NCBI RefSeq assembly: GCF_012033695.1
Contig: NZ_JAAVJI010000010.1
Location: forward strand, 118,087 to 182,086
Direction of reading: 5' to 3'
Length of the DNA: 64,000 nt
Origin: Pseudomonas quercus
Lineage (GTDB): Bacteria; Pseudomonadota; Gammaproteobacteria; Pseudomonadales; Pseudomonadaceae
Position numbers and translations under genes: made by a program. Under the pieces are notes generated by a model that worked only from the letters and a program-made list of their open reading frames with translations, had not been told where the DNA came from and did not search any database. Below are positions 9,340 through 18,076 of the stretch, piece after piece; position 1 is the stretch's first letter; each line of letters begins with the position of its first letter.

Positions 9340-10803
9340 ATGAAAACGCTGGACGAACTTGAGTTCGATAACCGATTTGCGCGCCTGGGCGACGCGTTCT
9401 CCGCCCATGTGCTGCCCGAACCCATCGACGGGCCGCGTGTTGTAGTCGCCAGCGAAGCCGCCATGGCGCTGCTGAACCTGGCACCCTCAGAGGCACAGAA
9501 CCCACTGTTTGCGCAGGTATTCAGTGGCCACAAACTGTGGGAAGACGCCGAGCCCCGCGCCATGGTGTATTCCGGCCATCAGTTCGGCCACTACAACCCG
9601 CAGTTGGGCGACGGCCGCGGGTTGCTGCTGGGGGAGGTGGTCAACGAGGCGGGCGAACACTGGGACCTGCACCTCAAAGGCGCTGGGCAAACCCCGTGGT
9701 CGCGCATGGGCGACGGGCGGGCGGTACTGCGCTCTTCAATTCGCGAGTTCCTGGCCTCCGAGGCCCTTCACGCCTTAGGCATTCCCACCACCCGCGCACT
9801 GTGCGTAACAGCCTCGGACACCCCGGTATGGCGCGAACGCCAAGAACGCGCCGCCATGCTGCTGCGACTGTCGCCCAGCCATGTGCGCTTCGGCCACTTT
9901 GAATACTTCTATTACACCCGCCAGCCTGAGCAGCACAAACAGCTGGCCGATTATGTGCTGGCCAACCATTTCCCGGACTGCCAAGCCGCCGAACAGCCCT
10001 ACCTGGCCATGTTCCGTACGGTAGTAGAACGCAACGCCGAAATGATCGCCAAATGGCAAGCGTACGGTTTCTGCCATGGGGTCATGAATACGGACAACAT
10101 GTCCATCTTGGGCATCACGTTCGATTTCGGCCCATTTGCGTTTCTCGATGACTTCGACGCTCGCTTTGTCTGCAACCACTCAGACGACCAAGGCCGTTAT
10201 GCCTACAGCAACCAGGTGCCTATCGCACATTGGAACCTGAGCGCCCTGGCCCAGGCACTTACACCGCTGATTGAAGTAGAGGCACTACGCGAAGCGCTGG
10301 GGCTGTTCCTGCCATTGTTCCAGGCCAACTACCTGGACCTGATGCGCCGTCGCCTCGGCTTCACCACGGCCGAAGACGAGGACCAAGGCCTGCTGGAGCG
10401 CTTGCTGCAACTGATGCAGACCGGCGTTGTAGATTACAACCTGTTCTTCCGGCGCCTGGGTGAGCAGGCCCCTGAGGCGGCCCTGAACGTAGTACGCGAT
10501 GACTTCATCGACCTGGCTGTTTTTGACGAGTGGGCCGCGCTGTACCTGGCCCGCCTTGCTCGCCAGCCTTCTGAAAGCTCAGAGGTACGCAGCCAACGGA
10601 TGAATGCCGTGAACCCGCTGTACGTGCTACGCAACTACTTGGCCCAGAAAGCCATCGAAGAGGCTGAAGCGGGCGACTATACGGAAGTGCGCCGGTTGCA
10701 CCAGGTGCTGGCTCACCCATTCGACGCGCAGCCGGGTATGGAAGCCTATGCCATGCGCCCTCCAGACTGGGGCAAGCATTTGGAAATCAGCTGCTCTTCC
10801 TAG
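9340..10803 (+). CDS. selO: Protein adenylyltransferase SelO
   Basis: A 487-residue pseudokinase-fold enzyme that transfers AMP from ATP to Ser/Thr/Tyr of target proteins, linked in other bacteria to redox homeostasis. Key residues are at family positions: Lys113 in LHLKGAG, the HGVMNTDN loop with Asp252 and Asn253, and Asp262 in FDFGPFAFLDDF. The Arg-rich GDGRAVLRSSIREFLASEAL segment follows Lys113. A GTG at 9334 could extend the frame by two codons, but ATG 9340 has AGG 8 nt upstream and gives the usual N-terminus MKTLDELEFDNRFARLGD. It follows mscK by 39 nt and may be co-transcribed. The C-terminus ends in SCSS: the selenocysteine of eukaryotic SelO is replaced by Cys. Confidence 0.95.
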   Translation: MKTLDELEFDNRFARLGDAFSAHVLPEPIDGPRVVVASEAAMALLNLAPSEAQNPLFAQVFSGHKLWEDAEPRAMVYSGHQFGHYNPQLGDGRGLLLGEVVNEAGEHWDLHLKGAGQTPWSRMGDGRAVLRSSIREFLASEALHALGIPTTRALCVTASDTPVWRERQERAAMLLRLSPSHVRFGHFEYFYYTRQPEQHKQLADYVLANHFPDCQAAEQPYLAMFRTVVERNAEMIAKWQAYGFCHGVMNTDNMSILGITFDFGPFAFLDDFDARFVCNHSDDQGRYAYSNQVPIAHWNLSALAQALTPLIEVEALREALGLFLPLFQANYLDLMRRRLGFTTAEDEDQGLLERLLQLMQTGVVDYNLFFRRLGEQAPEAALNVVRDDFIDLAVFDEWAALYLARLARQPSESSEVRSQRMNAVNPLYVLRNYLAQKAIEEAEAGDYTEVRRLHQVLAHPFDAQPGMEAYAMRPPDWGKHLEISCSS

Positions 10804-10815
10804 GTACGCCTTCGC

Positions 10816-10842
10816 TTGAAGCCGCCATCAATCCTGTATGAT
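10816..10842 (+). promoter_or_regulatory. Possible promoter upstream of yccS-like gene
   Basis: TATGAT (10837-10842; 5 of 6 to the -10 consensus) lies 30 nt before the start codon. TTGAAG (10816-10821) could serve as -35, but the 15-nt spacing is short. Confidence 0.35.
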
Positions 10843-10871
10843 CGCGGCATTAGAACCAGGCCTCTTTCTCC

Positions 10872-13073
10872 ATGGCTTCGAGATCGTTTGGCAATACGCT
10901 GCGCCGCCTCTGGGCGCGAGACAAGTTCAGCTATAGCGTACGGGTATTCATTGCCCTTACCGGCAGCATGGTGCTGTGCTGGTCGCGCAATGACCTGCAC
11001 ATGCTGATCCCTCTGTTTCTCGGCATCATCGCCAGCGCCCTGGCCGAGACCGACGATAACTGGCAGGGTCGCCTCAACGCCTTGCTAGTCACGCTCGTGT
11101 GTTTCAGTATCGCGGCGTTCTCAGTGGAGCTGCTATTCCCCTACCCCCTGTTTTTCGTAGCGTCCATGGCACTGGCCAGCTTCGCACTCACCATGCTGGG
11201 TGCGTTGGGGGAACGCTATGGCGCTATTGCCTACGCCACATTGATCTTGTCGGTGTACACCATGATCGGAGTGGACCAGCGCGGCGGCGAACTGGCCAGC
11301 TATTGGCACGAGCCCGCACTGTTGGTGGCCGGTGCTGCCTGGTATGGCGTGCTGTCTGTGGTCTGGCAGGCAATGTTCTCAAACCAGCCGGTACAGCAGG
11401 GGCTGGCCAGTGTCTTCCGGGAGCTGGGCCTATACCTGAAAATGAAATCCTCACTGTTCGAGCCCATCCGCGGGCTGGACGTTGAGGGTCGACGCCTGGA
11501 GCTGGCACGGCAGAACGGGCGTGTGGTGGCAGCCTTGAACACGTCCAAGGAAATTATCTTCAACCGGGTTGGCAACTCGCGTCCAGGCTCGAAGGTGAGC
11601 CGCTACCTGAAGCTGTATTTCCTGGCCCAGGACATTCACGAACGCGCCAGTTCCACCCACTACCCCTATAACGCCCTGGCTGAGGCTTTCTTCCATAGCG
11701 ACGTACTGTTCCGCTGCCAGCGCCTGTTGCGCCAGCAAGGCAGTGCCTGCGAGCGGTTGTCCGAAACCCTGCAATTACGCCAGCCGTTCGTGTATGACGA
11801 CACCTTTGCCGAAGCCTTGAGCGACCTTCATGCCTCGCTTGAGCACTTGCGCATTCAAAGCAACCCGGCCTGGAAAGGGCTACTCAGGTCTCTCAGGGCA
11901 TTGGCGACGAACTTGGGCACCCTGGACCGGTTGCTCAGTGACGCCAGCAACCCGGACATTCTGGCCGAGGCTACCGATAGCAGCCTGCTGGACCGCTCGC
12001 CGCGAAGCCTGACCGATGTGTGGAAACGCCTTCGCCAGAACCTTACGCCAACCTCTTTGCTGTTCCGTCATGCGCTGCGCCTGCCGCTGGCCCTGACCAT
12101 TGGCTATGCCATGGTGCACCTGATTCACCCTAGCCAAGGTTACTGGATCATCCTCACCACGCTATTCGTTTGCCAGCCCAGCTACGGCGCGACTCGGCGC
12201 AAACTGGGCCAGCGGATCATAGGCACTGCCATCGGCCTGACCGTGGGCTGGGCATTGTTCGACCTCTTCCCTAGCCCTCTTGTACAGTCGTTCTTTGCCG
12301 TTGCGGCAGGGTTAGTGTTCTTCGTCAACCGCACCACGCGGTATACCCTGGCCACAGCGGCCATTACCCTGATGGTGCTGTTCTGCTTCAACCAAACGGG
12401 CAATGGGTATGGGCTGTTCCTGCCACGGCTGCTGGACACCCTACTTGGTAGCCTGATTGCGGGCCTGTTGGTGTTCCTGTTCCTGCCGGATTGGCAAGGC
12501 CGCCGGCTGAACAAAGTGCTGGCCAATACACTGAGCTGCAGCAGCGCCTACCTGCGCCAGATATTGCGCCAATACGCTGAGGGCAAGCACGATGACCTGG
12601 CCTACCGCTTGGCACGTCGCAATGCGCACAACGCCGATGCGGCGCTTTCTACCACCTTGGCCAATATGCTGCTGGAGCCTGGGCACTTCCGCAAAGAGGC
12701 AGACGCTGGGTTTCGCTTCCTTGTGCTGTCTCATACCTTGCTCAGTTACCTATCCGGCCTGGGCGCTCACCGGGGCACAGACCTTCCCGAGCCCGTGCGG
12801 GACGAGCTGATCCTAGGCGTAGGCGAGCAACTGGCGTCGAGCCTGGACCAGATTGCCACGGGGCTTGCTGAACACAGCCCGGTGGTCGTACACGATGAAA
12901 AGGAGCAGGCGCTGGCTGAGCGCCTGGAGCAAATGCCTGAGGAGCTGGATGAAAACCAGCGCCTGGTTCAAGGCCAACTGGCGCTGATCGGCCGGCAGTT
13001 GGCTCCTTTGCGCACAATGGCTGCGCACCTGGCGCAGCCCAAGGCTGTCACCACCCCGGCCCCTGCCTTATAA
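10872..13073 (+). CDS. yccS: YccS/YhfK-family (FUSC) inner-membrane protein
   Basis: A 733-residue protein with two blocks of membrane helices: residues about 25-175 (starting SYSVRVFIALTGSMVLCW) and about 395-540 (LPLALTIGYAMVHLIHP...), each followed by a helical cytosolic domain. This duplicated layout is that of the YccS family, related to FUSC/aromatic acid exporters. The substrate is unknown. The ATG start is the first in frame after the promoter-like TATGAT; no strong ribosome-binding site is seen. The gene converges on the c-di-GMP regulator with only 9 nt between stops. Confidence 0.85.
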   Translation: MASRSFGNTLRRLWARDKFSYSVRVFIALTGSMVLCWSRNDLHMLIPLFLGIIASALAETDDNWQGRLNALLVTLVCFSIAAFSVELLFPYPLFFVASMALASFALTMLGALGERYGAIAYATLILSVYTMIGVDQRGGELASYWHEPALLVAGAAWYGVLSVVWQAMFSNQPVQQGLASVFRELGLYLKMKSSLFEPIRGLDVEGRRLELARQNGRVVAALNTSKEIIFNRVGNSRPGSKVSRYLKLYFLAQDIHERASSTHYPYNALAEAFFHSDVLFRCQRLLRQQGSACERLSETLQLRQPFVYDDTFAEALSDLHASLEHLRIQSNPAWKGLLRSLRALATNLGTLDRLLSDASNPDILAEATDSSLLDRSPRSLTDVWKRLRQNLTPTSLLFRHALRLPLALTIGYAMVHLIHPSQGYWIILTTLFVCQPSYGATRRKLGQRIIGTAIGLTVGWALFDLFPSPLVQSFFAVAAGLVFFVNRTTRYTLATAAITLMVLFCFNQTGNGYGLFLPRLLDTLLGSLIAGLLVFLFLPDWQGRRLNKVLANTLSCSSAYLRQILRQYAEGKHDDLAYRLARRNAHNADAALSTTLANMLLEPGHFRKEADAGFRFLVLSHTLLSYLSGLGAHRGTDLPEPVRDELILGVGEQLASSLDQIATGLAEHSPVVVHDEKEQALAERLEQMPEELDENQRLVQGQLALIGRQLAPLRTMAAHLAQPKAVTTPAPAL

Positions 13074-13082
13074 AGGCCGGGG
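13054..13082. terminator. Hairpin at convergent 3' ends (possible bidirectional terminator)
   Basis: Arms ccccggcc (13054-13061) and ggccgggg (13075-13082) form a perfect 8-bp stem. It spans the yccS stop codon and abuts the stop of the opposing gene. There is no T tract. Confidence 0.45.
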
Positions 13083-15197
13083 CTACGCGTCAGGCGAGGC
13101 ACTCAATGGGAATTGTGTGGCATCCAGCGCTGTAAGGGGGCGGGCCACCATAAACCCTTGGATGTATTGGCAGCCATTGTCGACCAGCCAGCGGTACTGC
13201 TCTGCGGTTTCTACACCTTCAGCAATTACGGTAATGGAAAACTCGCGGCACAGCTCAATGATAGCGCGTGCGATAGCAGCATCCCGCTGAGACCCTGGCA
13301 GGTTGCCGATCAATTGCCGGTCCAGCTTGAGCGTATCGATAGGCAGGTCACGCAGGATCTTCAACGAACAATGCTCTGCCCCGAAATCATCCAATGCCAC
13401 CCGTACGCCCAAACCTCGCAGTAAGGACAATTGCCGGCGAGTCTCCTCGGGGTTATGCAATAGCGAAGGCTCCACGACCTCGATTTCCAACTGATGGGGC
13501 ATAAGGCCGTTAGTGGAAATAGCATGCTGCAGGTCGGCTATCAGGTTGGGCATGCTGAACTGAGCATTGCTCAGGCTAATGCTCAGGACCAGGTCCTCCT
13601 CGAAGCGCTCACGCCACTGCCGGCGTTGTGACGCACCCTCCTGATAGATCCATGACGTAAGCCGGCTGATCAGGCGTGCTTCTTCAAGCAATGGAATGAA
13701 CAGCCCAGGCGGCACATCCCCCACACTGGGATGCTGCCAGCGCAGCAAGGCTTCAAAGCCTCGCAAGCGGCCGTCCGCCAGGCGTACCTGGGGCTGGTAC
13801 ACCAGAGAAAACTCTTTGTGCTCGATGGCCGCCGATACGCTTTCCTCCAACAGCAAGCGCGAGCGGGCGCGCACGTTCAGGTCCTGGTCGTAATACCGAT
13901 ATTGCTGCTTGCCAGCCTGCTTGGCGGCATACATGGCAATGTCTGCTGCGCGCAGCAAATGCTCAAGGCTGACGCCGCATTCAGGGTAGGTTGCGATACC
14001 GATGCTCACACCCAGGCTCACTTCAAGGCCGTCGACCTGAGTGCAACTGCGCATGCGTTCCAGAATCTTTTCCGCGACTTTGGCAGCCTGCTCAGGGTAA
14101 TCCAAGGTATCGAGCAGCACGGTAAATTCGTCGCCGCCAATGCGGCCAATAATGTCGTAAGGGCGTAGCAATGCTTTTAATTGCGCTGCTACCCAGCGCA
14201 GCACACGGTCGCCTGCATCGTGGCCATGGGTATCGTTGATACGCTTGAACCCGTCCATGTCCAGGTACAGCAAAGCCTGGCTCTTCTCAGGCCGCTCATT
14301 GCGCACCAATGCGCTTTCTACGGTCTGGTAGAAGCCGCGACGGTTCAGCAACCCGGTCAGTGGGTCGGTAACCGCTTGAAACTCCAATTGCTGGTGCAGG
14401 TTGCGCACCACTGACATGTCCTGGACAGTCAGTACCATGGCCTTTTCGGACGTAAGCGGCGCGCACGACAGGGACACGGGCAACGATTGGCCTGAGTAAG
14501 TACGCAAAACGGCATCGTGCACCCGGTGAATATCGCGCAGCGTATAAGCACGGAAGAACTCTGATTCGTGCCAACTCACCACACTTGGCTTTTCGATAAA
14601 GTCCAGCAAGCGCGCGCTTTGCAACTCGTCGATCGTTGCGCCTAGCAAGCGGGAAATGGCCGGGTTGGCGAAACGGATGTTGCCGATCTCGTCGATGACC
14701 AAGATGCCTTCAGCGGCGTTTTCCAATACCGAGGCATTGAAAGCACGTGCCGTTTCCAGGTCCTTGGTCAGGCGTTGCAGCTCACGCCGGCTGCGTTGCT
14801 GTTCAAGAATGGCCTGGACCTTGGGTTTGAGAATGTCCGGGTCAATGGGCTTGAACAGGTAATCCACGGCGCCATTGGCGTAGCCCTTGAGTACCGCTGC
14901 ATCCGACTGCTCGTTGGCCGTGAGAAAAATAATGGGGGTAAGCCGCGTTCGCTGGCTGCCCTTCATCAGCCGGGCTACTTCAAAGCCATCCATGCCAGGC
15001 ATTTGAACGTCGAGCAGCACCAAATCCACTTCGTGCTGCAACAGCAACCCCAAGGCTTCTACCCCTGAAGGGGCGGTCATGACCTGCCAGTCCTGCCGTT
15101 CCAGCAAGGCCCGCATACTCAAAAGGTTTTCTGGGTAATCGTCCACCACAAGCACGGTTGACCGGTCTTCAATGGGTTTGGTAAGGGCGCGATCCAT
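13083..15197 (-). CDS. Response regulator with REC, PAS, GGDEF and EAL domains (c-di-GMP turnover)
   Basis: A 704-residue cytosolic protein. The REC domain (about 14-130) has phospho-acceptor Asp63 (LLDVQMPGMDG) and the conserved Thr and Lys. A PAS domain (about 150-265) is followed by GGDEF (about 285-440; intact GGDEF at 354-358, with an RxxD inhibitory site, RPYD, five residues before it). EAL (about 460-690) keeps E482-A-L, DDFG, TLKLDR, AEGVET and QGF. However, the usual metal-binding Asn of the VNLSA motif is Ser541 (SISLSNAQF) and the loop after DDFG is AEHCS rather than TGYSS, so phosphodiesterase activity may be weak or lost. ATG 15197 has GAGAAG just upstream; ATG 15209 is an alternative. 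Control through REC by an unknown kinase is likely. No cognate kinase is adjacent. Confidence 0.9.
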   Translation of the reverse strand: MDRALTKPIEDRSTVLVVDDYPENLLSMRALLERQDWQVMTAPSGVEALGLLLQHEVDLVLLDVQMPGMDGFEVARLMKGSQRTRLTPIIFLTANEQSDAAVLKGYANGAVDYLFKPIDPDILKPKVQAILEQQRSRRELQRLTKDLETARAFNASVLENAAEGILVIDEIGNIRFANPAISRLLGATIDELQSARLLDFIEKPSVVSWHESEFFRAYTLRDIHRVHDAVLRTYSGQSLPVSLSCAPLTSEKAMVLTVQDMSVVRNLHQQLEFQAVTDPLTGLLNRRGFYQTVESALVRNERPEKSQALLYLDMDGFKRINDTHGHDAGDRVLRWVAAQLKALLRPYDIIGRIGGDEFTVLLDTLDYPEQAAKVAEKILERMRSCTQVDGLEVSLGVSIGIATYPECGVSLEHLLRAADIAMYAAKQAGKQQYRYYDQDLNVRARSRLLLEESVSAAIEHKEFSLVYQPQVRLADGRLRGFEALLRWQHPSVGDVPPGLFIPLLEEARLISRLTSWIYQEGASQRRQWRERFEEDLVLSISLSNAQFSMPNLIADLQHAISTNGLMPHQLEIEVVEPSLLHNPEETRRQLSLLRGLGVRVALDDFGAEHCSLKILRDLPIDTLKLDRQLIGNLPGSQRDAAIARAIIELCREFSITVIAEGVETAEQYRWLVDNGCQYIQGFMVARPLTALDATQFPLSASPDA

Positions 15198-15529
15198 GCT
15201 ACTTCTCATCTACAAGGTGGCCACAAGCCAGCATTTGCTGGGCCTGGGTAGAAGACACTCTAGCCTCGCTTTTGTCGCTTGGCGCAACGGTAAAACTTCA
15301 AAACCCTCGCGAAGCCGACGAATGGTAATTTGCTGAATCGCTCTGAATCAAAGGGTTATGCACTGCCGACAAACGGCTGGCGCCAAGAGGATGGCGCCTA
15401 AATAAAAACAGTGTACATTTTTTTACATACAAAGGCAGGCCACCTTTCATATATCCGGATTAATCCGGCGTTGTGCTGTGGAATTATTTGGCCATCAACT
15501 TCCAGTATTAGTAGTGTAGGTGAATAATC
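15198..15529. other. 332-nt divergent intergenic region
   Basis: This region separates the minus-strand c-di-GMP regulator from the plus-strand alginate lyase. It holds two copies of the palindrome ggcgcc (15379-15384 and 15393-15398), an AT-rich stretch (about 15400-15430), and a perfect 14-bp palindrome at 15455-15468. AGGTGA (15518-15523) is a good ribosome-binding site for the lyase. No small gene is evident. Confidence 0.7.
15455..15468. promoter_or_regulatory. Perfect palindrome ccggattaatccgg, candidate operator for the alginate lyase gene
   Basis: A 14-nt self-complementary sequence 61 nt upstream of the lyase start, in the zone where promoter elements would lie. No regulator can be assigned. 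Confidence 0.45.
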
Positions 15530-16210
15530 ATGATCGACCTCTCCACTTGGAACCTCAGCGTACCTGTTGGAACTCCAGCGACTACTATCGATACGCCAGT
15601 ATTGATGAAAGGTTACAAAGACTCTTACTTCCATGCCGACACCGGCACCCTTTTCTTCTGGGCGCCCGTAACCGGTTCGGTTACCAAAAGTGCGAAGTAC
15701 CCGCGCAGCGAATTGCGAGAAACCAATGTAGATGGTTCTGTGCATAACTGGAAGTACTCAGCTGCCGACAACTACTTGCGTGCAAGTATTACCGTGGCCA
15801 AAGTACCCTCAAGCGGCAAGATCGTGATCGGCCAGATCCATCAGAATGGCAGCAACGAGCCGCTGATCAAGCTGGAGTATCAGTACAAGACCAGCAGCAA
15901 GACCGGCAATATCGTGGCCAAATTGCGCCCTTCGCCCTCCCAGGACGAGCCCACCGTAATCCAGATAGGTACGGGCGTGAAGATGAATGAAAAGTTTGAC
16001 TACACTATTCATTTGGATACGACCGGGCTGCTTAGCGTGGATGCGGCCAACTATCATTGGTCGACCAAACTCGACGATACCTGGAAAACAAAAGACCTGT
16101 ACTTCAAGGCAGGTGTGTATGTGCAGGACAATACAGGGTATGCCACCGAAGGGGGGCAGGTAACCTTCACAAAGCTATCAATTAGCCATGATGCAATGGC
16201 AAAAAAATAG
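15530..16210 (+). CDS. Polysaccharide lyase family 7 (alginate lyase-like) protein
   Basis: A 226-residue single-domain PL7 beta-jelly-roll protein, cleaving alginate or related uronates by beta-elimination. The three family motifs are all present: RSELRE (59-64), QIH (102-104, catalytic Gln and His) and YFKAGVYVQ (191-199, catalytic Tyr197). The start is secure: AGGTGA lies 6 nt upstream and the fold's first strand begins right after it. There is no signal peptide, so the enzyme appears cytosolic or leaves by a non-Sec route. This is unusual for a polymer-degrading lyase. Codons look more AT-rich than in the flanking glycolytic genes. It ends at a strong bidirectional hairpin shared with fba. 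Confidence 0.9.
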   Translation: MIDLSTWNLSVPVGTPATTIDTPVLMKGYKDSYFHADTGTLFFWAPVTGSVTKSAKYPRSELRETNVDGSVHNWKYSAADNYLRASITVAKVPSSGKIVIGQIHQNGSNEPLIKLEYQYKTSSKTGNIVAKLRPSPSQDEPTVIQIGTGVKMNEKFDYTIHLDTTGLLSVDAANYHWSTKLDDTWKTKDLYFKAGVYVQDNTGYATEGGQVTFTKLSISHDAMAKK

Positions 16211-16248
16211 CCTTCTGATTAGCAGCCCTACAGCTTGCATGTAAAAAC

Positions 16249-16287
16249 AAAGCGGCCGATGAAAACATCTCATCGGCCGCTTTTTTT
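16249..16287. terminator. Strong bidirectional terminator between alginate lyase and fba
   Basis: A 14-bp stem (16249-16262 with 16270-16283, core gcggccgatga) with a 7-nt loop is followed by a T run on the plus strand and preceded by an A-rich run, so it can end transcripts from both sides. Confidence 0.9.
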
Positions 16288-16310
16288 AGTTGCGCTTCGT
16301 TTATAACGGC

Positions 16311-17375
16311 TTAATTGACCTTGGCGGCCAATTCACCTTTGGCGTAACGTTGGAACATGACTTCAAGGGACAGCGCCTTGATCTTCGAAGCCATGCCTGC
16401 CGTACCAAACGCTTCGTAACGATCAATACAGACATCGCGCATGGCCGTCACGGTATGGCCCAGGTATTTGCGTGGGTCGAATTCGCTTGGGTTCTGCGCC
16501 ATGAAGCGGCGGATTGCCCCCGTGGACGCCAGGCGCAGGTCGGTATCGATGTTTACCTTGCGTACGCCGTACTTGATACCTTCGACGATTTCCTCAACAG
16601 GTACGCCGTAGGTTTCCTTGATGTCACCACCGTACTCGTTGATGATCGCCAGCCAGTCCTGAGGTACCGAGGACGAACCGTGCATCACCAGGTGGGTGTT
16701 CGGAATACGCTTGTGAATTTCCTTGATGCGGTCGATAGCAAGCACGTCGCCGGTAGGCGGCTTGGTGAACTTGTAGGCGCCATGGCTGGTACCGATGGCG
16801 ATCGCCAAGGCATCCACTTGGGTCTGCTTTACGAAGTCGGCCGCTTCTTCCGGATCTGTCAGCATCTGGCTGTGGTCCAGCGTGCCTTCGGCACCAACGC
16901 CGTCTTCTTCGCCAGCCTGGCCAGTTTCCAATGACCCCAGGCAACCTAGTTCACCTTCCACAGATACGCCGCAGGCGTGAGCGAAGGCCACGGTCTGCTT
17001 GGTCACGCGCACGTTGTACTCGTAGTCGGACGGGGTTTTGCCGTCTTCCTTGAGCGAACCGTCCATCATGACCGAGCTGAAGCCCAGCTGGATGGAGCGC
17101 TGGCAGATGTCTGGGCTGGTGCCATGGTCCTGGTGCATCACCACCGGAATATGCGGAAACTCTTCAACCGCTGCGAGGATCAGATGCCGCAGGAAGGGGG
17201 CGCCCGCGTACTTGCGCGCACCCGCCGACGCCTGCACGATAACAGGCGAATCGGTCTTGTCGGCCGCTTCCATGATCGCGCGCATCTGTTCAAGGTTGTT
17301 CACGTTGAAGGCTGGAACGCCGTAGCCGAATTCGGCAGCGTGGTCCAGCAACTGGCGCAAGCTAATCAGTGCCAT
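16311..17375 (-). CDS. fba: Class II fructose-1,6-bisphosphate aldolase
   Basis: A 354-residue zinc-dependent aldolase that splits or forms fructose-1,6-bisphosphate in gluconeogenesis and the EDEMP cycle. It is of the longer class IIB (Calvin-cycle-like) type. HQDHGTS contains zinc-ligand His residues, and GTSHGAYKF, HGSSSVPQ and NIDTDLR are family motifs. The frame stays open upstream, but ATG 17375 has GGGAGAA 8 nt before it and gives the usual N-terminus MALISLRQLLDHAAE. It is the last gene of the minus-strand tkt-epd-pgk-lipoprotein-fba block. A 189-nt gap ahead of it may carry its own promoter. Confidence 0.97.
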   Translation of the reverse strand: MALISLRQLLDHAAEFGYGVPAFNVNNLEQMRAIMEAADKTDSPVIVQASAGARKYAGAPFLRHLILAAVEEFPHIPVVMHQDHGTSPDICQRSIQLGFSSVMMDGSLKEDGKTPSDYEYNVRVTKQTVAFAHACGVSVEGELGCLGSLETGQAGEEDGVGAEGTLDHSQMLTDPEEAADFVKQTQVDALAIAIGTSHGAYKFTKPPTGDVLAIDRIKEIHKRIPNTHLVMHGSSSVPQDWLAIINEYGGDIKETYGVPVEEIVEGIKYGVRKVNIDTDLRLASTGAIRRFMAQNPSEFDPRKYLGHTVTAMRDVCIDRYEAFGTAGMASKIKALSLEVMFQRYAKGELAAKVN

Positions 17376-17564
17376 GGTTTGTAGTTCTCCCGGTCCAGGG
17401 TCGTTTAAGGTGCAAGCACGGTTGCCAGAGGCAGCCGCCCTACAGGCTAGCCACGGGCCATCATTCAGCCCGGGGGTATACACAGGGCCTGTTCCAAGCC
17501 CTGGCCAATCTGATTCTGAATAACAGCCAACGGCAACGGCCCTGCGCAAGCGAGGCCGGCCAGG

Positions 17565-17768
17565 TTACTGCGACCCGCAATCTTGCAGGTTGTTGCGACC
17601 TCCAGTCGGATCGCCGGTCGCATTGGTTTGTACACGCTGGTCATTCTGATTGCTGGGCACATTCACAGGTGCGGGGCTGAAGACCTCACAAGCGCTGCGT
17701 TCGCCACCGAACATCGAGCAACCGGACAATACGAGCAACGCACAGGCCAAAGCCAGAACAGGTTTCAT
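17565..17768 (-). CDS. Small putative lipoprotein (67 aa)
   Basis: MKPVLALACALLVLSGC is a typical lipoprotein signal with lipobox LSGC; mature part about 50 residues, polar, with two further Cys residues (SACEVF and LQDCGSQ) that could pair. There is no recognised domain. Small genes of this kind lie between pgk and fba in other Pseudomonas genomes (recalled), so it is likely real and conserved there. Its function is unknown. It sits 62 nt after the preceding small lipoprotein gene and on the same strand. Confidence 0.75.
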   Translation of the reverse strand: MKPVLALACALLVLSGCSMFGGERSACEVFSPAPVNVPSNQNDQRVQTNATGDPTGGRNNLQDCGSQ

Positions 17769-17830
17769 GATCGTTTCCCTTTATTCACCAGGACGGTCCT
17801 AAAAAGACTCTGTCGTGGCCAGTTCGTTGC

Positions 17831-18070
17831 TCACGGGCAGGGTTTGGTGCCCTCTTCGGCCTCGGCATCGTAGCTGTCGAGTGCCTCTTGCCCCTGCCGT
17901 TTGTTGATCACAGGTGCGGTTTCTTCCATCCAACGGATACGCCAATTCTGCTCGGTGCATTTGGCGGCAGGTTCGGCACCCTCACCCTTCCCTCCAAAAC
18001 CTGGGCTGGCATCATGGCTACAGGCCGCAAGCGCACCTAGCAGCATCAGTAGCAGAGCGCTGCGGGCCAT
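17831..18070 (-). CDS. Small putative lipoprotein (79 aa)
   Basis: MARSALLLMLLGALAAC is a lipoprotein signal (lipobox LAAC); the mature part is polar with two more Cys residues (AAKCTEQNW, TKPCP). Preferred start ATG 18070; a TTG two codons upstream touches the pgk stop codon. It begins 6 nt after pgk and is surely co-transcribed with it. The function is unknown. A role in the envelope, rather than in glycolysis, is the only inference its signal allows. Confidence 0.72.
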   Translation of the reverse strand: MARSALLLMLLGALAACSHDASPGFGGKGEGAEPAAKCTEQNWRIRWMEETAPVINKRQGQEALDSYDAEAEEGTKPCP

Positions 18071-18076
18071 GGCCAA

